Shown here in pieces: positions 1 to 10,220 of a DNA stretch of 64,000 nucleotides. The notes under the pieces are model-generated. The model was not told the origin of the DNA. It worked only from the letters and a program-made list of their open reading frames with translations, and ran no database searches. A program made the position numbers and the translations under genes. This DNA is from Duganella sp. BuS-21. Its GTDB lineage: Bacteria; Pseudomonadota; Gammaproteobacteria; Burkholderiales; Burkholderiaceae_D. Within the stretch, counting starts at the first letter, position 1. Each line of letters starts with the position of its first letter. The stretch is taken from contig CP097466.1 of assembly GCA_041874725.1 (NCBI GenBank), forward strand, positions 6,076,001 through 6,140,000, written 5' to 3'.

Positions 1-89
1 GAAAGTAAACGTTTTAGCATCCTGCCATCATAGTGCAAAAAGCCTGTCATGGATCAATGCCAACAGAGTTTCCATACGGCAAACTATGC

Positions 90-95
90 GATAAT
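90..95 (+). promoter_or_regulatory. Putative extended -10 promoter of the first gene
   Basis: GATAAT preceded by TG one base upstream (TGCGATAAT) resembles an extended -10 element, with a poor -35 candidate (TTTCCA) 15 bases further up. Transcription would begin near 102, about 30 bases before the ATG at 132. This is seen by eye only. Confidence 0.3.
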
Positions 96-131
96 ATCCA
101 CCGCAACCGAGCGCCTCAACACACTGCCGCC

Positions 132-593
132 ATGACCACGCAACACAAGCACACGCCCTATCTCGACCAACTGGACGACGATCCGCACACCTTCTGGGAG
201 TCGCGCATCCGAGCCTGCCGCTGGATGATCGCCAAAACGCTGGCCCTGGGCGCACTGGCCGCCGTGCTGGGCGCGCTGGGACAGCGTTGGCTGGAAGATG
301 GCGCCCCGCTGCTGCCCATCATCAGCCAGAACTACGGCCTGTGGCAGACCGCCTACGTGGCGGCGCTGCTGCTGATCTTGCTGCTGTGGGCCGCCGCCCT
401 GCGCCAGAAATTCGGCCTGCTGCACAACAGCCAGCAAGGCCTGGCCACGCAGCTGCGCATCGACGAACAGAACGCCCGCCGCGAAGAACGCCTGCAGGCC
501 AACCGTGAGCGCCGCGAAGCGGTGCGCCAGGAACGCGCCGAGCACACCATCTACGCCAAGGCCTCGGGCCGCAGCAGCAAGTTTGACTACTGA
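132..593 (+). CDS. Small two-helix inner-membrane protein, function unknown
   Basis: A 153-residue protein that I do not recognise. Two hydrophobic stretches are visible, at about residues 38-55 and 71-92, joined by a short loop. They are followed by a charged Arg/Glu-rich tail (about 95-150) that may be helical or coiled. The N-terminus is hydrophilic. I chose the ATG at 132 because the in-frame extension upstream to 33 has no membrane-protein character and would cover the promoter-like sequence at 90. The gene converges on the macB-like permease with only 12 bases between stops. It is probably an integral cytoplasmic-membrane protein with both ends in the cytoplasm. No motif suggests an enzymatic role. 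Confidence 0.6.
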   Translation: MTTQHKHTPYLDQLDDDPHTFWESRIRACRWMIAKTLALGALAAVLGALGQRWLEDGAPLLPIISQNYGLWQTAYVAALLLILLLWAAALRQKFGLLHNSQQGLATQLRIDEQNARREERLQANRERREAVRQERAEHTIYAKASGRSSKFDY

Positions 594-605
594 GGCGACG
601 CCTCA

Positions 606-1829
606 CTACTCGTAGCGCAGGCAATCCACCGGCAGCAGGCGCGACGCCCTGCGCGCCGGATAAAAGCCGAAGAACACGCCCACCAGGCTGGAAAATCCGC
701 AGGCCACCACCACCGCCCGCAAGGTGATGATGACGTCGAACTTGCCGGTTGCCGTAATCGCCGCCGCCGCGCCGCTGGCCAACAGGATGCCGAAGATCCC
801 GCCCACCAGGCAGATCACCACGGCCTCCGTCAAAAACTGCAGCAGCACGTCGCGCGGCTTGGCGCCGATCGCCATGCGGATGCCGATTTCGCGCGTGCGC
901 TCGGTCACCGACACCAGCATGATGTTCATGATGCCGATGCCGCCCACCACCAGCGAAATCGCGCCTATCAGTCCAAGCAACAGCGCGATGCCGGCGCTGA
1001 TCTTCTGCGCCGTCTCGGCGAACGAGGCCAGATTATCGATGCGGAAGTCGTCCGGCTGGTCGACCTTGATGTGGTGACGGTCGCGCAGCGTTTCGTTGAT
1101 ATCCTCGATGGCATCCTGCAGGTTGCCGCCGGATTTACCCTGCGCCACCACGTAATGCACATTGCCGGGGAACTGCATCTTGACCAGGTTGGCCGCCGCC
1201 GCCGTGATCGGCACGATCACGTACTCGCTCAAGTCGCCGCCATCCACCTGCTTGCCCTCGCCGTACAGCACACCCACCACCTGGAATGAGACATTCTCGA
1301 TGCGGATGAATTTGCCCAGCGGGTCCTGCTTGTAGAAGAACTGGTCCGCCACCTTGCGGCCGATGACCACCATGCGCGCGGCGGCGCGCACGTCGGCGTC
1401 GCTGAAGGCGCTGCCCTTGTCCACCTTCCAGCCGCGTATCTTGAACATGGCCGGCGTCACGCCGTGCACGGTCTTCGACGAGTTCTCGTTGCCGACGCCG
1501 ATATTGAAGCCGCCCTGCAGTACCGGCGCCGCGCCGGCCAGCGATGGCAGCTGGTCCAGCGCCGCCGCGTCGCGCACGGTCAGCGCCGGCTGCGCGCCGT
1601 TGCGCATGCGCTGCTGCTGCGCGCGATCGCCGCCGGGAGAGATGAACAGCATATTGGTGCCCAGCTGCTCCAGCTCCTTGGCGATGAAGCGCTTCATGCT
1701 GTCGCCCACCGCCAGCAGCAGCACCACCGAGGTGATGCCGATGATGATGCCCAACATGGTCAACAGCGTGCGCAGGCGGTTCGCCAGCATGGAGCGGAAC
1801 GCCTCCACCACGATCTGCAAAATATTCAT
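606..1829 (-). CDS. MacB-type ABC transporter permease (FtsX/MacB_PCD family)
   Basis: A 407-residue permease of the MacB/FtsX superfamily with the usual topology. One transmembrane helix lies near residues 17-41 (LRTLLTMLGIIIGITSVVLL), then a large periplasmic MacB core domain (about 45-275), then three C-terminal helices. The cytoplasmic coupling motif TERTREIGIRMAIGA follows helix 2. Such permeases do not carry substrate through the membrane. They transmit ATP-driven motion to a periplasmic adaptor and a TolC-like channel. The ATPase is a separate gene five bases upstream, unlike E. coli MacB where the two are fused. Adaptor, ATPase and permease form one operon in that order. Substrate is unknown (macrolide, peptide or siderophore export are possible). 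No outer-membrane factor is encoded nearby. Confidence 0.88.
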   Translation of the reverse strand: MNILQIVVEAFRSMLANRLRTLLTMLGIIIGITSVVLLLAVGDSMKRFIAKELEQLGTNMLFISPGGDRAQQQRMRNGAQPALTVRDAAALDQLPSLAGAAPVLQGGFNIGVGNENSSKTVHGVTPAMFKIRGWKVDKGSAFSDADVRAAARMVVIGRKVADQFFYKQDPLGKFIRIENVSFQVVGVLYGEGKQVDGGDLSEYVIVPITAAAANLVKMQFPGNVHYVVAQGKSGGNLQDAIEDINETLRDRHHIKVDQPDDFRIDNLASFAETAQKISAGIALLLGLIGAISLVVGGIGIMNIMLVSVTERTREIGIRMAIGAKPRDVLLQFLTEAVVICLVGGIFGILLASGAAAAITATGKFDVIITLRAVVVACGFSSLVGVFFGFYPARRASRLLPVDCLRYE

Positions 1830-1834
1830 ATCGT

Positions 1835-2568
<734 letters not shown>

Positions 2569-2572
<4 letters not shown>

Positions 2573-3822
2573 AGCTCACCTTCTTTTTCAATGCCGATGG
2601 CGCGGGTGATGACCTTGTCGCCCTTCTTCAAGTCGCCGCCCACCACTTCGGTGTAGCGGAAGTTGGACAGGCCGATCTTCACGTCCAGCGCCTTGGGCTG
2701 GTTGTGCGTGTCCAGCGTGTAAATGCGGAACAAGCGCGCCAGGTCGGCCTTGCTGCGGAAGGAGGTGTCGTCTTCCTGCTGCGCCGTAGCCGTGGCCGAG
2801 GCAGTGGCAGAAGCGGCAGCGGAAGCCGATGCGGAAGCCGGCTTGCCGGCGGCGGCGGCTTCCGCCAGTTTCTTCTGCTTCTCCACTTCCTCGTCGCTCA
2901 GGCGGAAGCGCAGCGCGGCGGTGGGAATCCGCAGCACGTTCTGGCGATTGCCGACCAGCAGACGCACCTGCGCCGTCATGCCCGGCTTGAGCAGTTCATC
3001 CTGGTTGTCGACGTCCAGCACCACGTTGTAGGTCACCACGTTCGCCACCACGTTGGCGGCCAGGCGGAACTGGCGCATGCGCGCGTTGAATTCCTTGTCC
3101 GGATAAGCATCCACCACGAAGCGCGCCTCCTGCCCTTCCTTCAGCGCACCGACGTCCGCTTCCGAAACGCTGGTATCGATCTGCATCTTGGTCAGGTCGC
3201 GCGCGATCTGGAACAGCTGCGGCGTGGCGAACGAAGCGGCCACCGTCTGCCCCAGGTCCACCGTGCGCTTGATGATGACGCCGTCGATCGGCGCGCGGAT
3301 CACGCTGTTGTTGAAATCCGCCTGCGCGCGCGCCAGCTGCGCCTCCGACAACTGGATATTGGCCGCCGCCACATCCACCTCGCGCTTGGACTGGTCCAGC
3401 GCCAGCGGCGAGATGAAGCTCTGCGTCACCAGCGTTTGATTGCGCGAGTGCGTGGCCTGCGCCAGCCGCAGCGAGGCGCGCGCCGACGCCAGCTGCGCCT
3501 CGGCCTGGCGGATCTGCGCGTTGAAGATGGTCGGGTCCAGCTTCAGCAGCACCTGGCCCTTGGTCACGCGGTCGTTGAAGTCCGCTTTCAACTCGCTCAC
3601 CGTGCCCGATACCTGCGAGCCGATATTGATCAGGGCCACCGGATTGATGGTGCCGGTGGCCGTCACCGACTGGGTGATATTGCCGGTATCGACGGCCGCC
3701 GTGCGGAAGCGTGGCGCTTCCACCACAGGGGTCTTGCTTTTGGAATAGTAAGCGGCGGCTCCGCCGACAATCACCAGCAGCCCGATGGCCACCGCGATCT
3801 TCTTCTTGGTCAAAAAAGCCAT
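2569..3822 (-). CDS. MacA-like periplasmic adaptor (HlyD/RND membrane-fusion protein)
   Basis: A 417-residue membrane-fusion protein. An N-terminal anchor (AVAIGLLVIVGGAAAYY, about residues 9-25) is followed by a beta-barrel/lipoyl segment (NITQSVTATGTINPVA, IGSQVSGTV). Next come a helical hairpin rich in Ala/Gln (about 105-185) and the second lipoyl half (VIRAPIDGVI). I chose the ATG giving MAFLTKKK because it starts just before the membrane anchor; an upstream extension to 3882 lacks support. It links the inner-membrane ABC permease to an outer-membrane channel of the TolC type. Oddity: a Ser/Ala/Thr-only linker of about 25 residues lies in the C-terminal part (plus-strand 2775-2850). First gene of a three-gene operon. 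Confidence 0.87.
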
Positions 3823-3880
3823 TGTTTTCAACACTCTCGTAGTGAGATCCGGCGATATGCGGATCGGCGGGCTCAGTATC

Positions 3881-3894
3881 AAACAAATTTGTTT
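3881..3894. promoter_or_regulatory. 14-bp perfect palindrome upstream of the efflux operon
   Basis: AAACAAATTTGTTT lies 59 bases upstream of the macA-like start, in the 237-base divergent region shared with the dienelactone hydrolase gene. The AT-rich palindrome in GC-rich DNA has the size expected for a dimeric repressor site, but no regulator gene is adjacent. The rest of the region (3823-4059) shows no other clear signal. Confidence 0.3.
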
Positions 3895-4059
3895 CTAAAG
3901 CAATAAACCAGTTTCCCATCCAGTTTCTATGACTAAGGGCACAGGCGCTCGTACCTGTGTCGTGGTATCTGCAAAATTGCAAGGCGGCTTTGCAGGAATG
4001 TCCGTTCCCAGGCCTTTGTTTTCTCCCTAAGATGGGTGCTCCAAACAACGGAGGACAGC

Positions 4060-4758
4060 ATGTCAGAAACCCTCACCATCCAGGTCGCCGACGGCAGTTT
4101 CGCCGCCTATGTGGCGCGTCCGGACGGCGTCGCCGGCGCGCCGGTGATCGTGGTCCTGCAGGAGATCTTCGGCGTCAACGCCGGCATCCGCAGCATCGCC
4201 GACGACTACGCCGCCAAGGGCTACATCGCGGTGGCGCCGGACGTGTTCTGGCGCGCCGAACCAGGCCTCGACATGTCGGAAGACAGCCCGGGCGACTGGG
4301 CGCGCGGCTTCGCGCTGTACAGCGCCTACGATTTCGACGGCGGCGTGGGCGACATCGCCGCCACCGTGGCGGCCGCGCGCGGCCTTCGCGGCGCCTCGGG
4401 CAAGGTCGGCGTCACCGGCTATTGCCTGGGCGGCCTGATGACCTTCCTGACCGCCGCCCGCGCCGATGCCGATGCCTTCGTCGCCTACTACGGCGGCAGC
4501 ACCGAGAAGTACGCGGCTGAAGCGGGCAAGGTCGGCAAGCCGCTGCTGTACCACCTGGCGGAGGAAGATGAATACATCGGCAAGGATGCGCAGGCCGTCA
4601 TCGGCGCCGCCTTCAAGGACAACCCCAACATCGAGCTGCACGGCTACCCGGGCTGCAACCACGCCTTCGCGCGCCCCGGCGGCAACCACTACGACACGGC
4701 GGCGGCCACCCTGGCCAACGCCCGCACCGACGCCTTTTTCAAACAACACTTAACCTAA
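4060..4758 (+). CDS. Dienelactone hydrolase family protein
   Basis: A 232-residue alpha/beta hydrolase of the dienelactone hydrolase (carboxymethylenebutenolidase) family. The nucleophile is a cysteine in GYCLGG (Cys122). The family's glutamate partner is visible in LQEIFG (Glu35), the acid is in EEDEY, and the histidine is in CNHAF. Known members open the lactone ring of dienelactones in chlorocatechol breakdown, but many chromosomal copies act on other esters. No other catechol-pathway gene is nearby, so substrate is uncertain. The ATG at 4060 follows a strong GGAGGA four bases away. It is probably cytoplasmic, as there is no signal peptide. It is cotranscribed with, or 15 bases ahead of, the next hydrolase. 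Confidence 0.85.
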   Translation: MSETLTIQVADGSFAAYVARPDGVAGAPVIVVLQEIFGVNAGIRSIADDYAAKGYIAVAPDVFWRAEPGLDMSEDSPGDWARGFALYSAYDFDGGVGDIAATVAAARGLRGASGKVGVTGYCLGGLMTFLTAARADADAFVAYYGGSTEKYAAEAGKVGKPLLYHLAEEDEYIGKDAQAVIGAAFKDNPNIELHGYPGCNHAFARPGGNHYDTAAATLANARTDAFFKQHLT

Positions 4759-4773
4759 ACCGAGGAACACATC

Positions 4774-5733
4774 ATGACCGAACAAATCAACCCATCCCGC
4801 CGCAACGCCATGGTCGGCAGCGCCGTCGCCGCAGCCGCCACCGCGCTGGCCGCCGTCGGCAGCGAAGCCGCGGCCGCACCGGCGGGCAAAGTCACCAAGA
4901 CCGCCAGCACCATCACCACCCGCGACGGCGTCGATATCTACTACAAGGACTGGGGCCCGCGCGGCGGCCAGCCGGTGGTGTTGAGCCACGGCTGGCCGCT
5001 GAATGCGGACAGCTGGGAATCGGCCGCCTTCTTCCTGGCCAATAACGGCTTCCGCGTCATCACCCACGACCGCCGTGGCCACGGCCGTTCGAGCCAGCCG
5101 TGGGACGGCAACGACATGGACCACTACGCCGACGACCTGGCGCAGCTGATCGAGGCGCTGGACCTGAAGAACATCATCCTGGCCGGTTTCTCCACCGGCG
5201 GCGGCGAAGTGGCGCGCTACGTCGGCCGTCACGGCACCAAGCGCATCGCCAAACTGGGCCTGATCTCCGCCGTGCCGCCGCTGATGCTGAAAACCGACAC
5301 CAACCCGGGCGGCCTGCCGATTGAAGTGTTCGACGGCATCCGCGCCGGCTCGGTCAAGGATCGCGGCCAGCTGTACCTGGACATCGCCTCCGGCCCGTTC
5401 TACGGCTACAACCGTCCGGGCGCCAAGCCGTCGCAGGGCACCATCCAGGCCTGGTACGCGCAGGGCATGCAGGGTGGGTTCAAAAACACCTACGACTCGA
5501 TCAAGGCCTTCTCGGAAACCGACTTCCGCGACGACCTGAAGAAGTTCGACAAGCCTACCCTGGTGATCCACGGCGACGACGACCAGATCGTGCCGATCGA
5601 CGCCGCCGGCAAGGCCTCGGCCAAGATCGTCAAACACGCCAAGCTGATCGTCTATCCGGGCGCGCCGCACGGCCTGACCGACACCCACAAGGACAAGTTC
5701 AACGCCGACTTCCTGGCCTTCGCCAAGTCGTAA
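4774..5733 (+). CDS. Exported alpha/beta hydrolase, non-heme haloperoxidase/esterase type
   Basis: A 319-residue hydrolase. An N-terminal Arg-Arg pair (SRRNAM) followed by an Ala-rich hydrophobic stretch (about 14-36) suggests a Tat-type export signal. The mature part carries the oxyanion motif SHGWPL and the nucleophile motif GFSTGGGE (Ser140) characteristic of the cofactor-free haloperoxidase/arylesterase group. The acid is in HGDDDQIVP and the histidine is in APHGLT. These enzymes hydrolyse esters and can perhydrolyse acids to peracids; the true substrate is unknown. A GAGGAA ribosome site precedes the ATG. The gene follows the dienelactone hydrolase by 15 bases, likely in the same operon, and ends at a clear intrinsic terminator. 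Confidence 0.82.
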   Translation: MTEQINPSRRNAMVGSAVAAAATALAAVGSEAAAAPAGKVTKTASTITTRDGVDIYYKDWGPRGGQPVVLSHGWPLNADSWESAAFFLANNGFRVITHDRRGHGRSSQPWDGNDMDHYADDLAQLIEALDLKNIILAGFSTGGGEVARYVGRHGTKRIAKLGLISAVPPLMLKTDTNPGGLPIEVFDGIRAGSVKDRGQLYLDIASGPFYGYNRPGAKPSQGTIQAWYAQGMQGGFKNTYDSIKAFSETDFRDDLKKFDKPTLVIHGDDDQIVPIDAAGKASAKIVKHAKLIVYPGAPHGLTDTHKDKFNADFLAFAKS

Positions 5734-5765
5734 TCCGGCGTAATCGAATTGGCAACGGCTTGAAG

Positions 5766-5789
5766 AAACCACCTCCGGGTGGTTTTTTT
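5766..5789 (+). terminator. Intrinsic terminator after the hydrolase pair
   Basis: The hairpin AAACCACC-TCC-GGGTGGTTT runs into a T-run and sits 33 bases after the hydrolase stop and just before the MHYT kinase. It separates the two transcription units. Confidence 0.85.
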
Positions 5790-5810
5790 CTGTGATATGG
5801 TTTCCCCACC

Positions 5811-8800
5811 ATGATGGAAATCTTCTCACCGCCCGACAATCCCTCCCTGCTCCACTACGGCACCTACTCGCCGTGGCTGGTGACGCTCTCGATACTCGTT
5901 GCCATATTCTCATCGTGGATGGGATTGCAAGTTGCGGGGCAGGCGCGCCTGGCCAACACGCGCGGCCTGCGCGCGGCCATGCTGGCCAGCGGCAGCCTGG
6001 CGCTGGGCTGCGGCGTGTGGTCGATGCACTTCATCGGCATGCTGGCCTTCAACCTGTGCACCACCGTCGACTACGACCACGGCCTGACGCTGCTCTCGGT
6101 GCTGCCCAGCCTTGCCGCCTCCTATGTGGCGCTGACCATCATCAGCCGCCGGCACCTGAGCACGGCCTCGCTGATCGTCGGCGGCGTGCTGGTGGGCGCC
6201 GGCATCGGCGCCATGCACTACACCGGCATGGCCGCCATGCAGACGGCGCTGGAGCTGCGCTACAACCCCTTCATGTTCGGCCTCTCCATCGTGGTGGCGG
6301 TGGTGCTGGCCACGCTGGCGCTGTGGATCCGCTTCGGACTGCGCGGGCTGAAGCTGCCGGCCTTCGTGCTGGGCGTGATCAGCGCCGCCGTCATGGGCTG
6401 CGCCATCGCCGGCATGCACTACACCGGGATGGCGGCGGCGCGTTTCGTCGGCACGCTGCCGGTGGACGCATCGCCGCAGCAGAACTCCACCTTCCTGGCG
6501 CTGGCCATCACCCTGATCACGGTCGCCTTCACCATCTTCGTGATGGCGGCCAACGGCCTGCTGCGCTACCGCGAGATATACCGCCAGCAGGCCGAAAGCG
6601 AAGCCTGGATGCGCGCCCTGCTGACCACCACCGTCGACGGCGTCATCACGGTGGACAGCGCCGGCGTGATCCACGAATTCAACGCCTCGGCCGAACGCAT
6701 CTTCGGCTGGAGCCGCGACGAAATCATCGGCCGCAACATCCGCCTGCTGATGGCCGACACCGAACGTTCGGAGCGCGACGGCCTGCTCAACTACCTGCGC
6801 ACCGGCGACGCCAGCGTCACCGGCAAGGGCAGCGAAGTGGTCGCCCTGCGCAAGGACGGCAGCAGCGTGCCGATACGGCGCGCGCTGGGCCACGCCAAAC
6901 TGGCGCAGCGCGACCTGTTCGTGCTGTTCATCACCGACATCACCGAGCGCCGCGCCATCATGCAGGCGCTGCGCGACAGCGAGCAGCAATTCCGCTCGCT
7001 GATCGGCAACATCCCCGGCATCTCCTTCCGCAGCAGCATGGCCTTCGACGCGCCGCCGCTGTTCATCAGCGATAACATCTGGCGCCTGGCCGGCTATCCG
7101 GCCAGCGACTTCGTCGGCGCCAGGCGCACCCGCACGCTCGGCTCCCTGATCTGCGCAGAGGACCGCGAGCGCGTGGCGGCCGAAATCTCGCGCAGCATCG
7201 ACGGCCTGGCCAACTACCAGGTCGAATACTGTTTGATGCACGCCGACGGCAGCAAGCGTTTCATGTGGGAGCACGGCGCCGTGACCCAGGACGAAAGCCA
7301 TCCCGAGATCCGCTGGATCGACGGCGTGATCCTCGACATCAGCGAACGGCGCGAGATGGAGCAGCAGCTGCGCCAGGCCAAGGAGACGGCCGAACAGGCG
7401 GCCGCCGCGCGCGCCAGCTTCGTCGCCAACATGAGCCACGAGATCCGCACGCCGATGAACGCCATCCTCGGTTTCACCGACGTGCTGCTCGACACCGATC
7501 TGAACGCCGAGCAGCGGCGCCACCTCGACACGGTACGCAAGGAAGGCCGCTCGCTGCTACGCCTGCTTAACGAAGTGCTCGACACCGCCAAGCTGGATAA
7601 GGGCGCGATGGAGCTGGAGCCGGACGACTACAGCCTGGTGGGCCTGATCGACGAACTGGCCTCCACCTTCGGCGGCAACGCCCGCAGCAAGAGCCTGACC
7701 ATCGACATCGTCTACGACCCGGCGCTGCCGGCGTCGCTGTACGGCGACGAACTGCGCATGCGCCAGATCCTCGGCAACCTGCTAGACAACGCCATCAAGT
7801 TCACCGCCGCCGGCAAGGTCTCGCTGCGCGCCTGCGAGAAGCAGGGCCAGTTGCACATCGCCGTGCAGGACACCGGCATCGGCATCGCGCCCGAGCGCAT
7901 CGACGCCATCTTCGATCCGTTCACCCAGGCCGACGCCTCGATGACGCGCCGCTTCGGCGGCACCGGACTGGGGACCACCATCAGCCGCCAGCTGGTGGCG
8001 CTCATGGGCGGCAAGATCTGGGCCGAGAGCACGCTGGGTGCAGGCACCACCTTCCATGTGCTGCTGCCGCTGGAAGCGGCGCGCAGCGATCCGTCGCAGG
8101 GCGGCGAACGCAGCGACTATCCGCTGCCGCCGCTGCACATCCTGGCGGCCGACGACGTGCAGCAGAACCTGGAGCTGCTGTCGCTGCTGCTGGCCAAGCG
8201 CGGCCACACGCTCGACACCGCAAACGACGGTGCGCAGGCGGTGCGGATGACGGCCGAGCGGCGCTACGACGTGGTGTTGATGGACATGCAGATGCCGCAC
8301 CTGGACGGCCTGGCCGCCACCCGCGCCATCCGTGAACGTGAACGCCGAGGCGAGCACACGGCAGCGCAGCCGGACGGCGCCGCGCACCTGCCGATCGTGG
8401 CGATGACGGCCAGCGTGCTGGCCGCCCACCGCGAGGCCAGCGCGGCGGCCGGCATGGATGGTTTCGCGTCCAAGCCGGTGGACTGGCACACGCTGTCGCA
8501 CGAGATTGCGAAAGTGCTCAAGCTGGCGCCGCTGCCCTCGGCGCCGCCGCCGGCGGAAGCGCCGCGCCACCGCGTGCTCAATCAGAAAGCGGGGCTGCAG
8601 CGCTGGGGCGAGCAGGAAACGGCCTACCACCAGGCGCTGCACCGCTTCGTGGCCGACTACAGCACGGCGGCGGCCACGCTGGCCAAGCTGCTGTCCGACG
8701 GCAGCGAATTGCGCATGGCCGAAGCCCAGGCCTGGTGCCACAAGGTGCGCGGCGTGGCCGCCAACATCGGCCTCGAACAACTGGCCGCCACGCTGGCGCA

Positions 8801-9218
8801 GCTGGAGCGGCTGTGCGGCTCGCCGCAACGCCACAGCGGCGCTCCCGGCGAACTGACGGTGGCGCTGCAGACCGAACTGGCGCAGGCCCAGCGCACGCTG
8901 GGCGCGCAGCTGGACGCCGCGCTGAGCGCCGTCCACGCGCTGGCGCCGCCGCGCAGCTCGCGCCTGGAAGCGCCGCCGGCGGCGGCCTTCGATCCGGCGG
9001 CCGCGCGCGAAAAATCCGCCGCTCTGCTACCATCCCTGCAACGCGGCGCGCTGAACGACAGCGCCCTCACCGCGCTGACGGCCGCCCTCACCGGCGCCCC
9101 GCCCGCACTGGCGCAGCAACTCGGCGCGCTGCAGAACGCCCTCAACGATTTCGATTTCCCGCAGGCGCAGGCCGCACTGGAAGCCTTGCTGGCCAGCCTG
9201 ACCACGGAGTACCCATGA
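5811..9218 (+). CDS. Hybrid sensor histidine kinase: MHYT-PAS-PAS-HisKA-HATPase-REC-Hpt
   Basis: A 1135-residue membrane hybrid kinase. The N-terminal MHYT sensor (about 1-250) has several helices and three MHYT-type motifs (MHFIGM, MHYTGM, MHYTGM), a domain proposed to bind copper or a diatomic gas. It is followed by PAS (about 262-375), a second PAS/PAC (about 390-520), HisKA with MSHEIRTPMN (His543), and a HATPase with NAIKF and GGTGLGTTIS boxes. The receiver domain has its aspartate in LMDMQMP (about Asp825). The Hpt module's histidine is in CHKVRG (about His977), and a second Ala/Leu-rich helical tail follows. This is a complete four-step phosphorelay in one chain. Its stop overlaps the next gene's start (ATGA), so the HD-GYP regulator is the likely partner. 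The start ATG at 5811 follows the terminator by 21 bases. Confidence 0.92.
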   Translation: MMEIFSPPDNPSLLHYGTYSPWLVTLSILVAIFSSWMGLQVAGQARLANTRGLRAAMLASGSLALGCGVWSMHFIGMLAFNLCTTVDYDHGLTLLSVLPSLAASYVALTIISRRHLSTASLIVGGVLVGAGIGAMHYTGMAAMQTALELRYNPFMFGLSIVVAVVLATLALWIRFGLRGLKLPAFVLGVISAAVMGCAIAGMHYTGMAAARFVGTLPVDASPQQNSTFLALAITLITVAFTIFVMAANGLLRYREIYRQQAESEAWMRALLTTTVDGVITVDSAGVIHEFNASAERIFGWSRDEIIGRNIRLLMADTERSERDGLLNYLRTGDASVTGKGSEVVALRKDGSSVPIRRALGHAKLAQRDLFVLFITDITERRAIMQALRDSEQQFRSLIGNIPGISFRSSMAFDAPPLFISDNIWRLAGYPASDFVGARRTRTLGSLICAEDRERVAAEISRSIDGLANYQVEYCLMHADGSKRFMWEHGAVTQDESHPEIRWIDGVILDISERREMEQQLRQAKETAEQAAAARASFVANMSHEIRTPMNAILGFTDVLLDTDLNAEQRRHLDTVRKEGRSLLRLLNEVLDTAKLDKGAMELEPDDYSLVGLIDELASTFGGNARSKSLTIDIVYDPALPASLYGDELRMRQILGNLLDNAIKFTAAGKVSLRACEKQGQLHIAVQDTGIGIAPERIDAIFDPFTQADASMTRRFGGTGLGTTISRQLVALMGGKIWAESTLGAGTTFHVLLPLEAARSDPSQGGERSDYPLPPLHILAADDVQQNLELLSLLLAKRGHTLDTANDGAQAVRMTAERRYDVVLMDMQMPHLDGLAATRAIRERERRGEHTAAQPDGAAHLPIVAMTASVLAAHREASAAAGMDGFASKPVDWHTLSHEIAKVLKLAPLPSAPPPAEAPRHRVLNQKAGLQRWGEQETAYHQALHRFVADYSTAAATLAKLLSDGSELRMAEAQAWCHKVRGVAANIGLEQLAATLAQLERLCGSPQRHSGAPGELTVALQTELAQAQRTLGAQLDAALSAVHALAPPRSSRLEAPPAAAFDPAAAREKSAALLPSLQRGALNDSALTALTAALTGAPPALAQQLGALQNALNDFDFPQAQAALEALLASLTTEYP

Positions 9219-10213
9219 TCACCACCCACCAACCGAACCAGCCGCAGATCCTCGTCGTCGACGATGAAGCCAGCAACCTGCAACTGCTGCGCCACATCCT
9301 GCAAGACCACTACCGCCTGTTGTTCGCCAAGGACGGCCCGCGCGCGCTGGAACTGGCGCGCACCGAACAGCCGCAGCTCATCCTGCTCGACGTCATGATG
9401 CCGGGCATGACCGGCTACGAAACCTGCAAGCTGCTCAAGGCCGATCCCAGCACCGCCGCCATTCCGGTCATCTTCGTCACCGCCCTGAACGACACCGAGG
9501 ACGAAGTGGTCGGCTTCGACGCCGGTGCGGTGGACTACATCACCAAGCCGGTCAGCCCGCCCATCGTGCGGGCGCGCGTGCGCAACCACCTGTCGCTGGT
9601 GGGCGTGGATGAACTGAAGAAGACGCGCCTGGAGATCGTCCAGCGCCTCGGCCTGGCCGCCGAGTACAAGGACAACGAAACCGGCCTGCACGTGATCCGC
9701 ATGAGCCACTATTCGCGCATCCTGGGGCTGGCGGTGGGCATGTCGGAAGCCGAGGCGGAAGACCTGCTGCACGCCTCGCCGATGCACGACGTCGGCAAGA
9801 TCGGCATCCCGGACAGCATCCTGCGCAAGCCCGGCGCGCTCGATCCCGACGAATGGAAAGTCATGCAGTCGCACGCCAGCATCGGCGGCGACATCATCGG
9901 CAAGCACCCGAGCGGCATGCTGGCCATGGCCTACGACGTCGCCGTGACCCACCACGAGAAGTGGGACGGCAGCGGCTATCCGAACGGCCTGAAAGGCGAA
10001 CAGATTCCGCTGGTGGGCCGCATCGTGGCGATCGCCGACGTGTTCGACGCGCTGACGTCGGCGCGGCCGTACAAGGAGGCGTGGCCGGTGGAGAAGGCCG
10101 TCGCCCACATGCAGGCGCAGCGCGACCAGCACTTCGAAGGCCGGCTGGTGGACGTCTTCTTCCAGCAGATGCCGGCGCTGCTGGAGATCAAGCAGCGCTG
10201 GGCCGAAAGCTAA
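9215..10213 (+). CDS. Response regulator with HD-GYP cyclic-di-GMP phosphodiesterase domain
   Basis: A 332-residue two-domain protein. The N-terminal receiver (about 10-125) carries the acidic pair VVDDE, phospho-acceptor Asp59 (LILLDVMMPG), and the lysine in ITKPVSP. The C-terminal HD-GYP domain (about 140-325) has the HD pair in MHDVGKIGIPD, the HHEKWDGSGYP motif that gives the family its name, and IADVFDALTSARPYK. It is an RpfG-like enzyme that hydrolyses cyclic-di-GMP, so phosphorylation probably alters second-messenger levels. Start at 9215 in an ATGA overlap with the hybrid kinase indicates translational coupling and a cognate pair. Metal and catalytic residues look intact. Confidence 0.93.
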   Translation: MITTHQPNQPQILVVDDEASNLQLLRHILQDHYRLLFAKDGPRALELARTEQPQLILLDVMMPGMTGYETCKLLKADPSTAAIPVIFVTALNDTEDEVVGFDAGAVDYITKPVSPPIVRARVRNHLSLVGVDELKKTRLEIVQRLGLAAEYKDNETGLHVIRMSHYSRILGLAVGMSEAEAEDLLHASPMHDVGKIGIPDSILRKPGALDPDEWKVMQSHASIGGDIIGKHPSGMLAMAYDVAVTHHEKWDGSGYPNGLKGEQIPLVGRIVAIADVFDALTSARPYKEAWPVEKAVAHMQAQRDQHFEGRLVDVFFQQMPALLEIKQRWAES

Positions 10214-10220
10214 GGGCTAG

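Noticed and set aside
5910..7523. A 537-codon minus-strand frame inside the hybrid kinase
   Set aside because: Antisense to conserved MHYT, PAS and HisKA motifs; composition (His, Gln, Ala, Val) is that of a reverse frame.
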